A DNA stretch of 22,220 nt from a virus. The notes beneath the pieces were generated by a model. It did not search any database. It was given only the letters and a program-made list of their open reading frames with translations, and was not told where the DNA came from. Position numbers and translations under genes: made by a program. Each line of letters opens with the position of its first letter. The stretch's first letter is position 1. Positions 1-6,895 of this stretch are shown piece by piece. The DNA lies in IMG/VR virus record IMGVR_UViG_3300044729_003055, positions 1 to 22,220 of that record; one strand, written 5' to 3'.

Positions 1-1
1 C

Positions 2-277
2 GGCATCGCCAAGCTACCGAATCTGGAGCTGATCATCGGTGACGCCATTCGTGGACAAGCCCTCCGCTTCCAGCAAGCCGAGGCCATCCAAAAGAAAGCC
101 GCCACAGCCAAGGCCAAGCCTGCCGCACCGGCAGCCGCCAAGCCAGCCGTAGCCCCGAAGGTTGTCAGTCCCTCAGCCGCACCCAAGACCAAATCCCAAG
201 CCGACCCGCTCGAAGCGTTGAAGAAGTCTGGAAACCGTGACGCCGCCGAAAACTTCGTCGCATCACTTTTCAACTAA
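2..277 (+). CDS. Probable capsid scaffolding protein, C-terminal part (5' truncated)
   Basis: Open frame entering from the left edge: 91 residues, then TAA at 275-277. The visible part starts with a helix-like stretch (LELIIGDAIRGQALRFQQAE), continues with a Lys/Ala/Pro-rich linker of about 40 residues, and ends in a short charged helical segment (DPLEALKKSGNRDAAENFV). A flexible basic linker followed by a small C-terminal helix, immediately upstream of the major capsid gene (36-base gap), is the usual arrangement of a phage scaffold, whose C-terminus contacts coat protein during procapsid assembly. The function is inferred from position and composition; no diagnostic motif is visible. It could instead be a head protease-scaffold fusion whose catalytic part lies outside the window. 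Confidence 0.5.
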   Translation, partial: GIAKLPNLELIIGDAIRGQALRFQQAEAIQKKAATAKAKPAAPAAAKPAVAPKVVSPSAAPKTKSQADPLEALKKSGNRDAAENFVASLFN

Positions 278-313
278 CCAACCCCAAAAACTTAAACCCC
301 CAAAACTACTATT
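278..313 (+). promoter_or_regulatory. A/C-rich, Shine-Dalgarno-free leader of the capsid gene
   Basis: The 36 bases between the scaffold-like gene and the capsid start contain almost no G and are rich in A and C, with CTTAAA at 291-296. No AGGAGG-like sequence lies upstream of ATG 314, although the product should be the most abundant protein of the phage. An unstructured A-rich leader, as used by hosts that rely little on Shine-Dalgarno pairing, is the simplest reading. No promoter could be assigned. Confidence 0.4.
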
Positions 314-1324
314 ATGGCAGCAACCCCCATCACTACAGTCAAAGGCCAGCGCGAAGATCTCAGCGACGCGATGGTCCTCATCGAACCCGGCGACACCCCC
401 TTGTTCTCAATGTGCAAGAAAGCAAAAGAGCCTCAAAATGTTCTTTTTCAGTGGCCCGCCGACCGCTACAACGACCCGCAAACCGCAGGCGTTCTTGCTA
501 ACGACGATGTGTCTTCCTTCGACGACCAGCACGCCAACCGCGTCCTCCTCAGTGGCCGCATCCAAAAGGTGCGCCGTTCGTTCCAAGTGGACGACCTCGT
601 TGAGAATGTCGCCGACCTCGCAGGCGTTGGCCGCAAGCAGGCTTTCAACAAGTCCGCTGCCAAAGCCCTCGTTGAGCTGAAGATCGACATCGAGGCCATC
701 ATGGGTAGCGACAACGACAGCCAAGTGCAGTCCGGCTCGAACCCCTACAAGACCCGTGGCGTTGGCGAGTGGATCAAAGCCACAGCGCAATCCGACACAG
801 CCACAGCAGTGGATGCCGCGTTCCGCACCCCAGCCGCCTCGATCAACACGACTGCTACAACTTCTCTCACGGAGAACAATGTCATCGATGTGCTTCAGTC
901 CATCTACGGCGTGCGCCGCGCTCGCCGGAACTACGACCTCGTTTGCGGCGTCGCCCTCAAGCGTGCGTTCACAAACTTCATCCGCACGCAATCGGCATCG
1001 ACGAATGTCATGTCCAGCGTCCGCACCTTCAACAGCAATGTTGAGGACAAAAAAATCGTGAACACGATTGATATTTATGAAGGTGATTTCGGAATTTTGA
1101 GCCTTCACGTGTCCACCTACCTCGCCCATGGCGCGGCAGCAGCCGTCTCGGCCGCTCGCGGATATGTGCTCGATATGGACCTTCTCTCCATCGGCTTCAA
1201 CCGCAAGCCTCGCATGGAAGAGCTCGAAGACCGTGGCGGTGGACGCCGTGGCTTCTGCGACGCCATCTTCGGCGTTGCTGTGAGCAACCCGCAGGTTCTC
1301 GGAAAATTCGCAGCAACTGCGTAA
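314..1324 (+). CDS. Major capsid protein, SU10 / DUF5309-like
   Basis: 336 residues, expected to form the icosahedral head (HK97 fold). Family-like features in order: N-terminal EPGDTPLFSM (about residues 24-33), the region ANRVLLSGRIQKVRRSF with a following Asp/Glu-rich segment, ALVELKIDIEAIMGS (about 118-132), a TRGVGEWI stretch, the DIYEGDFGILSLHVS segment in the second half, and the C-terminal VLDMDLLSIGFNRKPRMEEL ending about 35 residues before the stop. This order matches the DUF5309 (SU10 major head protein) family as I know it, and the length is typical. It lies between a scaffold-like gene and a strong hairpin, with the portal two genes later. The start is the only in-frame ATG near the family N-terminus. 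Confidence 0.85.
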   Translation: MAATPITTVKGQREDLSDAMVLIEPGDTPLFSMCKKAKEPQNVLFQWPADRYNDPQTAGVLANDDVSSFDDQHANRVLLSGRIQKVRRSFQVDDLVENVADLAGVGRKQAFNKSAAKALVELKIDIEAIMGSDNDSQVQSGSNPYKTRGVGEWIKATAQSDTATAVDAAFRTPAASINTTATTSLTENNVIDVLQSIYGVRRARRNYDLVCGVALKRAFTNFIRTQSASTNVMSSVRTFNSNVEDKKIVNTIDIYEGDFGILSLHVSTYLAHGAAAAVSAARGYVLDMDLLSIGFNRKPRMEELEDRGGGRRGFCDAIFGVAVSNPQVLGKFAATA

Positions 1325-1340
1325 TCCCGCCCCCCAGCCC

Positions 1341-1379
1341 TTGCCGGTGGCCCCTCGTCTTAGGACAGGCCACCGGCAA
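1341..1379 (+). terminator. Strong hairpin downstream of the capsid gene, probable attenuator
   Basis: Perfect 12-bp inverted repeat: TTGCCGGTGGCC at 1341-1352 pairs with GGCCACCGGCAA at 1368-1379 around a 15-base loop. Immediately after comes a second small GGGG-CT-CCCC stem (1382-1391) followed by TTTT (1392-1395). It begins 17 bases past the capsid stop. The likely role is partial termination or 3'-end protection, so capsid mRNA outnumbers the downstream portal mRNA. The T-run is short and separated from the main stem, so stabilisation is as likely as termination. Confidence 0.7.
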
Positions 1380-1400
1380 CCGGGGCTCCCCTTTTCAATA

Positions 1401-1748
1401 ATGGAAATACTCAAAGAAGCGTTAAGCGACATCCCCGGCGAAGTGGCCGAGGGCGTAAAGAACGAGCTCCTCGCCCAGTGGAACTCCAAGGCCGTCCAAG
1501 CCGACGCCCGCCAGCACCTCATCGCCGCCGACCACGCCAAGCAAGACCTCCGCTCCATCGAGGGCGTAGGCGCTTTGACTCTCTCCATCGACGCTCAGAT
1601 TTACCACTTCTGGAACTGGCAACTCCCCGGTTGCTGGAACGACCCAGACTTCATCCCATGGTTCAAGCGAAACTACCCCCAGTGCGTCGTGCGCTGTGGC
1701 GGCACAGGCAAGACCATGCTCCTCATGCCGGGCCTCAAAGCAGCATGA
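1401..1748 (+). CDS. Small protein of unknown function between capsid and portal
   Basis: 115 residues from ATG 1401. A longer reading from 1341 would start inside the capsid hairpin and add 20 unlikely residues. The N-terminal half looks like amphipathic helix (MEILKEALSDIPGEVAEGVK, then LRSIEGVGALTLSIDA); the C-terminal half is aromatic (YHFWNWQLPGCWNDPDFIPW) and ends in a short beta-like segment (VVRCGGTGKTMLLMPG). The position between capsid and portal suggests a minor head or assembly protein. I do not recognise the family. The GTGKT run does not meet the Walker A spacing. Confidence 0.7.
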   Translation: MEILKEALSDIPGEVAEGVKNELLAQWNSKAVQADARQHLIAADHAKQDLRSIEGVGALTLSIDAQIYHFWNWQLPGCWNDPDFIPWFKRNYPQCVVRCGGTGKTMLLMPGLKAA

Positions 1749-1763
1749 TTTCACTTTCTAAAA

Positions 1764-1837
1764 TGCAGGCGAGAGAGACGGCAACTCACGAGGCCCATAC
1801 CCTCGGGAACACGGTTCAATTCCGTGGCCTGCTACCA
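1764..1837 (+). tRNA. tRNA-like gene, anticodon CAU (Met-type), atypical
   Basis: A 74-base cloverleaf with an encoded CCA can be drawn by hand. Acceptor: 1764-1770 with 1827-1833, six pairs and a U:U mismatch at position 1:72. D arm: GAG 1773-1775 with CTC 1785-1787, loop containing GG. Anticodon arm: CGAGG 1789-1793 with CCTCG 1801-1805, loop CCCATAC, anticodon CAT at 1796-1798. T arm: CACGG/CCGTG with loop TTCAATT. Discriminator A 1834, CCA 1835-1837. The 1:72 mismatch and A11:U24 pair resemble initiator tRNA. Deviations are C33 instead of U33, no U8, and G at position 14. The 3' half is much better conserved than the 5' half, so a divergent initiator-like tRNA, a decaying gene, or an old attachment-site remnant are all possible. 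Confidence 0.65.
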
Positions 1838-1947
1838 TTTTGCCAGTCCACGCATTGCGGCGGGGTTTTATTGTTTTTTTCCCTGGTTATTCCTTTCGCG
1901 CTGGCCGTAACCGCATCAAAAGCGGCCTCTGGCAACTCTTTCCTCGC

Positions 1948-4041
1948 ATGAAGTCCTACGACGACGAGCCAGACCGCGACACAAAGTATTGGGTGGGCCA
2001 GCTCACCGAAGCCGCCACCGATGGCAGTTGGTTCTCCGCCGTGCGCAGCCGGAACTACGATACCCGTATGTCGCTCTGGGACGGGCAGTCCTCGGATGGC
2101 AAGAAGTGGGCTGAAAATCTGGGCAAAAACCCATTTCCATGGAATGGGTCGAGCGACAGCCGCATCCGCCTCGCCGACCTGGTTTGCAACCGCGAGACCC
2201 AGCTTTGCCTCACCTCCACCTTTGCCGCTCGCTTGCAAATGATGCCGGTGGAGTCCACCGACGCCATGTCCCGCACCGCCGCCGAGTCTGTGCTGAAGTG
2301 GATGCTCTTCACGCACTGCGCCTCCGACCTCCGGCGCGAACTCGAACTCGCCCTCAACATCCGTGCTACCTATGGCCTCGCCGTGATGGGCGTGTTTTGG
2401 AAAACGACAACCCGCATTGAGCAGAAATCCGTCAGCCTCGAAGACATCATCCTCATGGCCCAAGAGCAGGGCGACCCAAACTCCCCGCTCGCCATGCTTA
2501 TCGGCGCAATCCTTGATCCGCTCCAAGAGGAAGTGGCTATCGAAATGGCCGAGCAATTCGCCCCCGGCACCGGCACCGCCGCCAATATCCGCAAGCTCCG
2601 CGAAGGCGGCACGGTGGAATACACCGAGCCCTACATTTTTGAGAGCAAGCCCGAGTGGACGGCGTTGGAGCCTTTCAACGACATCATTTTTCCCACTGCC
2701 ACCTACGACCTGCAACGCGCCCCCTGGATCGCCCGGCGCGAGATGGTGACTTGCGAGGAGCTGGAGGAGCGCACGCTCACCGAAGGCTACCCCTACGAAT
2801 TTTACGAGAAGGCCGAAAACCACAAAGGTGCAAGCCTTTGGCCCGTCTATTCGCAGCAGAACCACAACCGCCGCGACTCGATCCTCTGGCAAGACCACCG
2901 CGACCTCGTGGAAATCTGGCATGTTTACAGCAAGGAGACTGACGAGAAGACCGGAGCCACCAAGGTCATGTGTCGCGTCATGCACCCGAATGTGAACATC
3001 TTTGCCAAGGAGGAGATTTCCCCCTACTCACACGGCGAGTATCCCTTCATCGAGCTGGCCCGCGAGCGTGTAAGCCGGTGCATCCTCGAAGCCCGTGGCA
3101 TCCCCGAAATCGTTTCGACGATGCAGGCCGAAATCAAGACCCAGCGCGACTATCGCACAGACCGCGCCGGAATCGCCATCCTGCCGCCCATGCGCGTGCC
3201 AGCGAACCGTGGCAAGCTCGACATCATCCTTGGCCCAGCCGTGCAAATCCCAGAACGCCGCCCGAATGAGTTTGGCTGGATGCAGCCGCCGCCGTTCGAC
3301 CAAGGCACCATCGAGATCGAACGCGCCGTGCGCCGCGATGTCAACGAATACTTCGGCATGGCAGGCGATGGAGTCGATCCCAACTATGTCGCCCTTGTCA
3401 CCCAGCACACGGTGGACCGCTGGCTCCGCGACTTCAAAGCCATCATCACCCAGACCTACCAGCTCATGCAGCAATACATGCTGCCGGTGCAAATTCTCCG
3501 CGTCTCAGGCGGACAGGCTCTCCCCTTCCAAGCCGACCGCGAAAGCATCCAAGGCAAGTTTGATCTCATCATTGATTGGGATGCCAAGAACCTCGACGCC
3601 GAAGCGCTCGGCGTGAAGCTGAACTACATCAGCCAAGCCATCGTGCCAATGGATGTCGCCGGTGTCATCGACCGCGCCGGGCTCGTGAAATTCATCATGG
3701 CTGCGGTTGACCCAAACCTCGCCGACATCCTCGTCCGCGACCCCGGCCCCGCCGCCGCCATCGAGTCCAACGAAGAGCAACTCGCTTTCACAAAGATCGC
3801 CGCAGGCACCGAGCCCGAACTCCCAGGCGAAGGCCAAAACCACCAGCTCCGCGCTCAAGTGCTTCAAGGTATCATCCAGGCGAACCCCGCTCTGCAACAA
3901 CGCCTCCAGCAAGATGAGATTTTCCGCAGCATGATCGAGGCCCGCATGAAGGGCTTCAACTTCCAGATGCAGCAACAACAAAACGCCCAGATCGGCCGCC
4001 AAGGCACACTGCCAGCGTTGCAACAAGGAGGCGCACAATGA
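1948..4041 (+). CDS. Portal (head-tail connector) protein
   Basis: 697 residues from ATG 1948 (MKSYDDEPDR). An in-frame ATG at 1840 would add 36 residues reading through the T-rich tract just after the tRNA-like gene and is unlikely. The protein should form the dodecameric ring at one capsid vertex that passes DNA and seeds head assembly. Evidence: size and position after the capsid gene; an N-terminal segment with GKNPFPWNGSSDSRIRLADL, of the type seen in podovirus portals; long acidic helices in the middle; a core with QTYQLMQQYMLPVQILR; and a Gln-rich C-terminal helix (RLQQDEIFRSMIEARMKG, then QMQQQQNAQ) fitting a portal barrel. Its last codons contain the Shine-Dalgarno sequence of the next gene, which overlaps by four bases. 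Confidence 0.8.
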   Translation: MKSYDDEPDRDTKYWVGQLTEAATDGSWFSAVRSRNYDTRMSLWDGQSSDGKKWAENLGKNPFPWNGSSDSRIRLADLVCNRETQLCLTSTFAARLQMMPVESTDAMSRTAAESVLKWMLFTHCASDLRRELELALNIRATYGLAVMGVFWKTTTRIEQKSVSLEDIILMAQEQGDPNSPLAMLIGAILDPLQEEVAIEMAEQFAPGTGTAANIRKLREGGTVEYTEPYIFESKPEWTALEPFNDIIFPTATYDLQRAPWIARREMVTCEELEERTLTEGYPYEFYEKAENHKGASLWPVYSQQNHNRRDSILWQDHRDLVEIWHVYSKETDEKTGATKVMCRVMHPNVNIFAKEEISPYSHGEYPFIELARERVSRCILEARGIPEIVSTMQAEIKTQRDYRTDRAGIAILPPMRVPANRGKLDIILGPAVQIPERRPNEFGWMQPPPFDQGTIEIERAVRRDVNEYFGMAGDGVDPNYVALVTQHTVDRWLRDFKAIITQTYQLMQQYMLPVQILRVSGGQALPFQADRESIQGKFDLIIDWDAKNLDAEALGVKLNYISQAIVPMDVAGVIDRAGLVKFIMAAVDPNLADILVRDPGPAAAIESNEEQLAFTKIAAGTEPELPGEGQNHQLRAQVLQGIIQANPALQQRLQQDEIFRSMIEARMKGFNFQMQQQQNAQIGRQGTLPALQQGGAQ
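4025..4031 (+). promoter_or_regulatory. Strong Shine-Dalgarno site inside the portal 3' end
   Basis: AAGGAGG, six bases before ATG 4038. It is the clearest canonical ribosome binding site in the window and lies within the last portal codons. With the ATGA overlap at 4038-4041 it fixes the start of the adaptor gene and implies coupled translation. Most other starts lack such a site. Confidence 0.8.
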
Positions 4042-4985
4042 AAGCCACACCTTACCGCACCGTCCGCGATGGCGTGATCTCCCGCATGGGCATCGACCCC
4101 GCGCAGCCGCTCATGGCCTCGCAGGCTACGGCGCTGGCGGAGTATTTGACCACCGCCGCCGCGACCGCTTGGACCTTCTTTGATTGGCCGGAGACGAACT
4201 ACACCGAGAAGCGCGTTGTGCTGGGCACTGGCTTTGCCGAGGGCGGCTACACCTACGAGCACGATTACCAAGGAACCACCTCCTACATTGGCCGCGCTGT
4301 GCAGGGCTCGGAATTTTCCGACCTTGTGTGGCGCATTAAGCGGGTGAGCACCACGACAAGCGGCGAGGTTTCCAATATCGACACCGCGCTGAATGTGGCG
4401 TGGAACGACCGCGCCACGGCAACCTATGTCGAGGATTCCGGCAACGAAGCTGCCGAGGATGCGTTGCCCTACATTCCGCTCATCCAGACAGGACAGAAGC
4501 CGATTGGGAACGTCATCTCCGTTTACGCCGATAAGCCGAGCGAGTATGCCGTCACACAGAAGTTGGAATTTGTAATCACCGGCGACAGCCTCGTCATTAT
4601 CGACGAGAACTATGTCTCGGGTCCGGTGTATGTGCAGTTCTCGTTGCCTCAGCCAAAATTCACCAGCACCGCTTTCAATAGCTCCACGGCTTACGCAGCG
4701 GGCGATCTCGTTTACTACAACTCGACCGGCGACTGCTACGAAGCCCTCGCCGACACAACCGGCAATCTCCCGACGAATGAGGAGTTCTGGCTGCGCCATC
4801 GCATCCCGGCCTTCCTCGCCGACTACCTCAAGTTCTACGCGCTCGCAGAGACGCTTTCGGAGGACGGCCAGATGGACAAGGCCAACTACCAGTTCTCCCG
4901 CGCCGAAGGCATCCTGCAACAGCGCATGGACGACGCGTGGCTCCGCCGAGGCGAGGTCCGCCGCTACTCCGCCAGCTTCCAATAA
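4038..4985 (+). CDS. Head-tail adaptor / head completion protein with inserted carbohydrate-binding-like module
   Basis: 315 residues, starting in an ATGA overlap with the portal. The position directly after the portal and the helical ends (1-45 and 255-305) fit a connector that binds the portal ring. Residues about 211-253 form a distinct module (STAYAAGDLVYYNSTGDCYE ... LPTNEEFWLR) resembling the small three-stranded family 5/12 carbohydrate-binding modules often inserted into phage virion proteins, which may decorate the neck surface. The final segment YLKFYALAETLSEDGQ and AEGILQQRMDDAWLRRGEVR looks like the helical return of the connector domain. The assignment rests on gene order and shape; no sequence search was possible. 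Confidence 0.65.
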   Translation: MKATPYRTVRDGVISRMGIDPAQPLMASQATALAEYLTTAAATAWTFFDWPETNYTEKRVVLGTGFAEGGYTYEHDYQGTTSYIGRAVQGSEFSDLVWRIKRVSTTTSGEVSNIDTALNVAWNDRATATYVEDSGNEAAEDALPYIPLIQTGQKPIGNVISVYADKPSEYAVTQKLEFVITGDSLVIIDENYVSGPVYVQFSLPQPKFTSTAFNSSTAYAAGDLVYYNSTGDCYEALADTTGNLPTNEEFWLRHRIPAFLADYLKFYALAETLSEDGQMDKANYQFSRAEGILQQRMDDAWLRRGEVRRYSASFQ

Positions 4986-5025
4986 CACCCCCCTTGACAC
5001 CCTCTCCCATAATTAAATTAACGAC

Positions 5026-5313
5026 ATGAGTAACCCCACCATTCAGATCGCCGCCCGCTCCTCCTCGGGCATCGTGCAACCCGTCCAAGCCACTCCTGAT
5101 GGGGCTCTGCGAGTCACAAGCGGATTTCCACTTCCTCTTTACGACGACTTTGAAATCTTCCGCGTCGGGGCGACCAACAACACCGACTACACCGAATACC
5201 GCTTTAGCGGAACCGCTGTGGCCCGCATTCGGTTTCAGTATTTCGGCGGAGTGCCCACCACCGACAACGCCGGGCTTCGCCGCTCCTTCATCCAGTATCC
5301 GCCCTTCGCGTAA
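5026..5313 (+). CDS. Small virion-associated protein, unknown function
   Basis: 95 residues, mostly beta-like (TIQIAARSSSGIVQPVQATP, DGALRVTSGF, ARIRFQYFGG), no membrane segment and no cysteine. It sits between the neck protein and the fibre genes, with only two bases before the next start, so it is probably a small structural or fibre-assembly protein. The 40-base leader contains AATTAAATTA and no Shine-Dalgarno sequence. I do not recognise the family. Confidence 0.65.
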   Translation: MSNPTIQIAARSSSGIVQPVQATPDGALRVTSGFPLPLYDDFEIFRVGATNNTDYTEYRFSGTAVARIRFQYFGGVPTTDNAGLRRSFIQYPPFA

Positions 5314-5315
5314 CC

Positions 5316-5588
5316 ATGTCGCAAGTTTCGTTCGATCCCCTCACCGGAAACATGATCAGCACCACCGCTCAGGTGGCGCAGCTCGACTCCTCGGGTCAAA
5401 TCTCCGGCGCGATGATCCCCGACGACTTTGACGATGTGCAGCGCTTCGACTCCGTGGCCGATTTCCCGAACCCCGGCACCGTCGCCCGCATTTACTTTCC
5501 CGCAGATACCAACATCCCGCACCGCTGGGATGTGGACACCCTTTCCTACAAGCCCATCTCGTCCGACACGGACGGCGGTGAGTTTTAG
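5316..5588 (+). CDS. Small tail/fibre-associated protein with a WD-containing surface motif
   Basis: 90 residues, beginning two bases after the previous stop. The central part (about 45-75) reads VADFPNPGTVARIYFPADTN, then HRWDVDTLSYKPIS. This resembles a module common in phage fibre and baseplate proteins in which FP..G..g.iY...DTn is followed by a Trp-Asp turn and a Tyr strand. The first 40 residues are Ser/Asp/Gln-rich and may be a linker. Probably a small fibre component or fibre-attachment protein; the exact role is unknown. No Shine-Dalgarno sequence precedes the start. Confidence 0.6.
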   Translation: MSQVSFDPLTGNMISTTAQVAQLDSSGQISGAMIPDDFDDVQRFDSVADFPNPGTVARIYFPADTNIPHRWDVDTLSYKPISSDTDGGEF

Positions 5589-5630
5589 GACTAACCCCGC
5601 AGTAACAACCCCAAATACCCCCAAAACATC

Positions 5631-6404
5631 ATGGCTAATACCCTCCGCATTAAACGCAGATTGACAGGTGCCTCCGGCGCCCCTACCGGCCTCGCTCTCG
5701 GCGAGTTGGCCCATAGCTTCGTGGATGACAAACTCTGGATCGGCAATGGCTCGACCTCAGTTGTCATCGGCGGCGAAGGCCACTTCGCTACCAACGCCGA
5801 CCTCGCATCCGAAGTCTCGACGCTGAACTCCAGCATCAGCTCCGAAAACTCCCGCGCCGTCGCAGCGGAGCAAGCCCTCGGATCACGCATTGATTCGGTC
5901 CTCTCGAACACCACACAAGGATCGCTTGATTCGTTGACGGAGGTTGTCTCGGCCTTCCAGGCCGCAGACTCCAGCCTCAACGGAGCGATAACCACCCTCG
6001 CCAACAGCGCCTCCAGCGCCCTCAGCTCGGCCGTGGCGACACTCGAAGCAGCCGACAGCGCCCTCGACGGACGCCTCGACACCGCAGAGAGCGACATCAA
6101 CGCGCTTGAGAGCCGCGCCACGACCATCGAAGGCGACGCCTCCGCTCTGGCCGCACGCGTCACCACAGCCGAAGGCGACATCAATGCCATCGAGTCAGCA
6201 GCCACAGCCCTTGCAGGCCGTGTGTCAACTGCCGAAGGTGACATCAACTCCATCGAATCCGCAGCGACAGCCCTCACAGGCCGCGTCTCCACTTTGGAGA
6301 CCACCGCAGCAGGACTCGGCACGATGTCCACGCAGAATGCCAACAATGTCGCAATCACCGGCGGCAGCATCGACGGCATCAGCTTCGACGGCGGAAGCTT
6401 CTAA
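5631..6404 (+). CDS. Coiled-coil tail fibre protein
   Basis: 257 residues. Residues 1-50 form a compact attachment-type domain (TLRIKRRLTGASGAP ... LGELAHSFVDDKLWIGNG) ending in GGEGHFAT, seen at the N-terminus of many phage fibre proteins. Residues about 60-230 are Ala/Ser/Glu-rich heptad sequence predicted to form a trimeric coiled coil. Two near-perfect 21-residue repeats starting TAEGDIN (179-199 and 200-220) equal three heptads each. The C-terminus (STQNANNVAITGGSIDGISF) resembles a common fibre tip motif. It follows an A/C-rich leader without a Shine-Dalgarno sequence and ends just before a strong hairpin. Likely a shaft or minor fibre subunit; receptor binding is not shown. Confidence 0.7.
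   Translation: MANTLRIKRRLTGASGAPTGLALGELAHSFVDDKLWIGNGSTSVVIGGEGHFATNADLASEVSTLNSSISSENSRAVAAEQALGSRIDSVLSNTTQGSLDSLTEVVSAFQAADSSLNGAITTLANSASSALSSAVATLEAADSALDGRLDTAESDINALESRATTIEGDASALAARVTTAEGDINAIESAATALAGRVSTAEGDINSIESAATALTGRVSTLETTAAGLGTMSTQNANNVAITGGSIDGISFDGGSF
6165..6290 (+). repeat. Two tandem 63-bp repeats encoding coiled-coil heptads
   Basis: Copies at 6165-6227 and 6228-6290 encode 21-residue units beginning TAEGDIN and ending in a Gly-Arg-Val-Ser motif. The DNA copies differ at scattered, mostly third-position sites, so the duplication is not recent. A weaker related unit lies upstream, with SDINALES at about 6091-6114. In-frame units of three heptads allow the fibre to change length without breaking the coil. 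Confidence 0.7.
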
Positions 6405-6423
6405 GCTCCCCTCCCTCCCCCGC

Positions 6424-6456
6424 AGCGGCGGTGCGGTTCCAGCCCGCGCCGCCGCT
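6424..6456 (+). terminator. GC-rich hairpin between two fibre genes
   Basis: A 13-bp stem with one G:U pair: 6424-6436 (AGCGGCGGTGCGG) pairs with 6444-6456 (CCGCGCCGCCGCT) around a 7-base loop. It lies 20 bases after the coiled-coil fibre stop. No T-run follows (GGGGCCCC and then A-rich sequence), so it may be a factor-dependent stop or an mRNA stabiliser/processing element rather than a classical terminator. Confidence 0.6.
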
Positions 6457-6470
6457 CCACGGGGCCCCTG

Positions 6471-6506
6471 CTTAAAACTTAATCCTTAAAACTTAAAACT
6501 TCCCAA
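6471..6506 (+). promoter_or_regulatory. A-rich leader with three CTTAAAACTT repeats
   Basis: CTTAAAACTT occurs at 6471-6480, 6485-6494 and 6492-6501, directly after the GC-rich hairpin and just before ATG 6507. A related CTTAAA occurs once in the capsid leader (291-296). It could be a low-structure ribosome entry region or part of a phage-specific promoter restarting transcription after the hairpin. No -35/-10 pair is clear. Confidence 0.35.
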
Positions 6507-6875
6507 ATGGCCACGGTCATCCAGCTCCTACGCACCACGGTTCCCGGCCGAGTCCCCACAGCCGCCCAAGTGGCTCAGGGTCAACTCGCCCTCAACCTCC
6601 CCGACCGCCGACTTTACAGCAAAGACCACACCAACGAAGTTTTCCGCATAGCCCGCCCCCGCGACCCCAGCGACTACCAGCTCCTCCACGCCGCAGACGG
6701 CAACCACCTCTACCTCGGCCGCCTCGCCTGGGACGACTACCCCGCCACTGGCGAACCAGACGACTCCACCGCCTGGACAATCTACAAAATTTCGACCAAC
6801 TCCGCCGGCGATGTCGTCTCGGAGCAATCCGCAGTCGGCGCGTGGTCGAACAAAACCAACCTCCAATTTTCCTAA
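6507..6875 (+). CDS. Fibre-attachment protein with tropism-determinant-like N-terminus
   Basis: 122 residues. The first 50 (TTVPGRVPTAAQVAQGQLAL, then PDRRLYSKDHTNEVFRI) match the pattern 'P.aaqla.GeLAlN..d.rLY.Kd..g.v..i' of the N-terminal domain of the phage major tropism determinant and many fibre proteins, where it anchors the protein to the virion. The rest is a short beta-rich domain with several Trp and Tyr (YLGRLAWDDYPATGEPDDST). It probably adapts a fibre to the tail or carries a small surface domain. No Shine-Dalgarno sequence is present; the start follows an A-rich leader. Confidence 0.65.
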   Translation: MATVIQLLRTTVPGRVPTAAQVAQGQLALNLPDRRLYSKDHTNEVFRIARPRDPSDYQLLHAADGNHLYLGRLAWDDYPATGEPDDSTAWTIYKISTNSAGDVVSEQSAVGAWSNKTNLQFS

Positions 6876-6895
6876 ACCTCAAAAATCCAAACACC

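Noticed and set aside
407-1588. Long opposite-strand open frame across the capsid gene
   Set aside because: Its product is compositionally unnatural, it crosses the strong capsid hairpin, and the + strand frame is a clear family member. It arises from C-ending codon bias. The same applies to the opposite-strand frames at 1816-2985, 3864-5000 and 5591-6379.
1701-1715. Possible Walker A motif (GGTGKT) in the small protein after the capsid
   Set aside because: The spacing does not fit GxxxxGK[ST] and no Walker B partner is visible in 115 residues.
1840-1947. Upstream start for the portal protein
   Set aside because: It would begin right after the tRNA-like gene and translate a T-rich tract with no family-like sequence; ATG 1948 is preferred.
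4994-5020. TTGACA followed by an AT-rich stretch as a sigma-70 promoter
   Set aside because: The best -10 match (CATAAT at 5008-5013) is only 8 bases from TTGACA; at 16-17 bases spacing the match is poor and transcription would start at the start codon.
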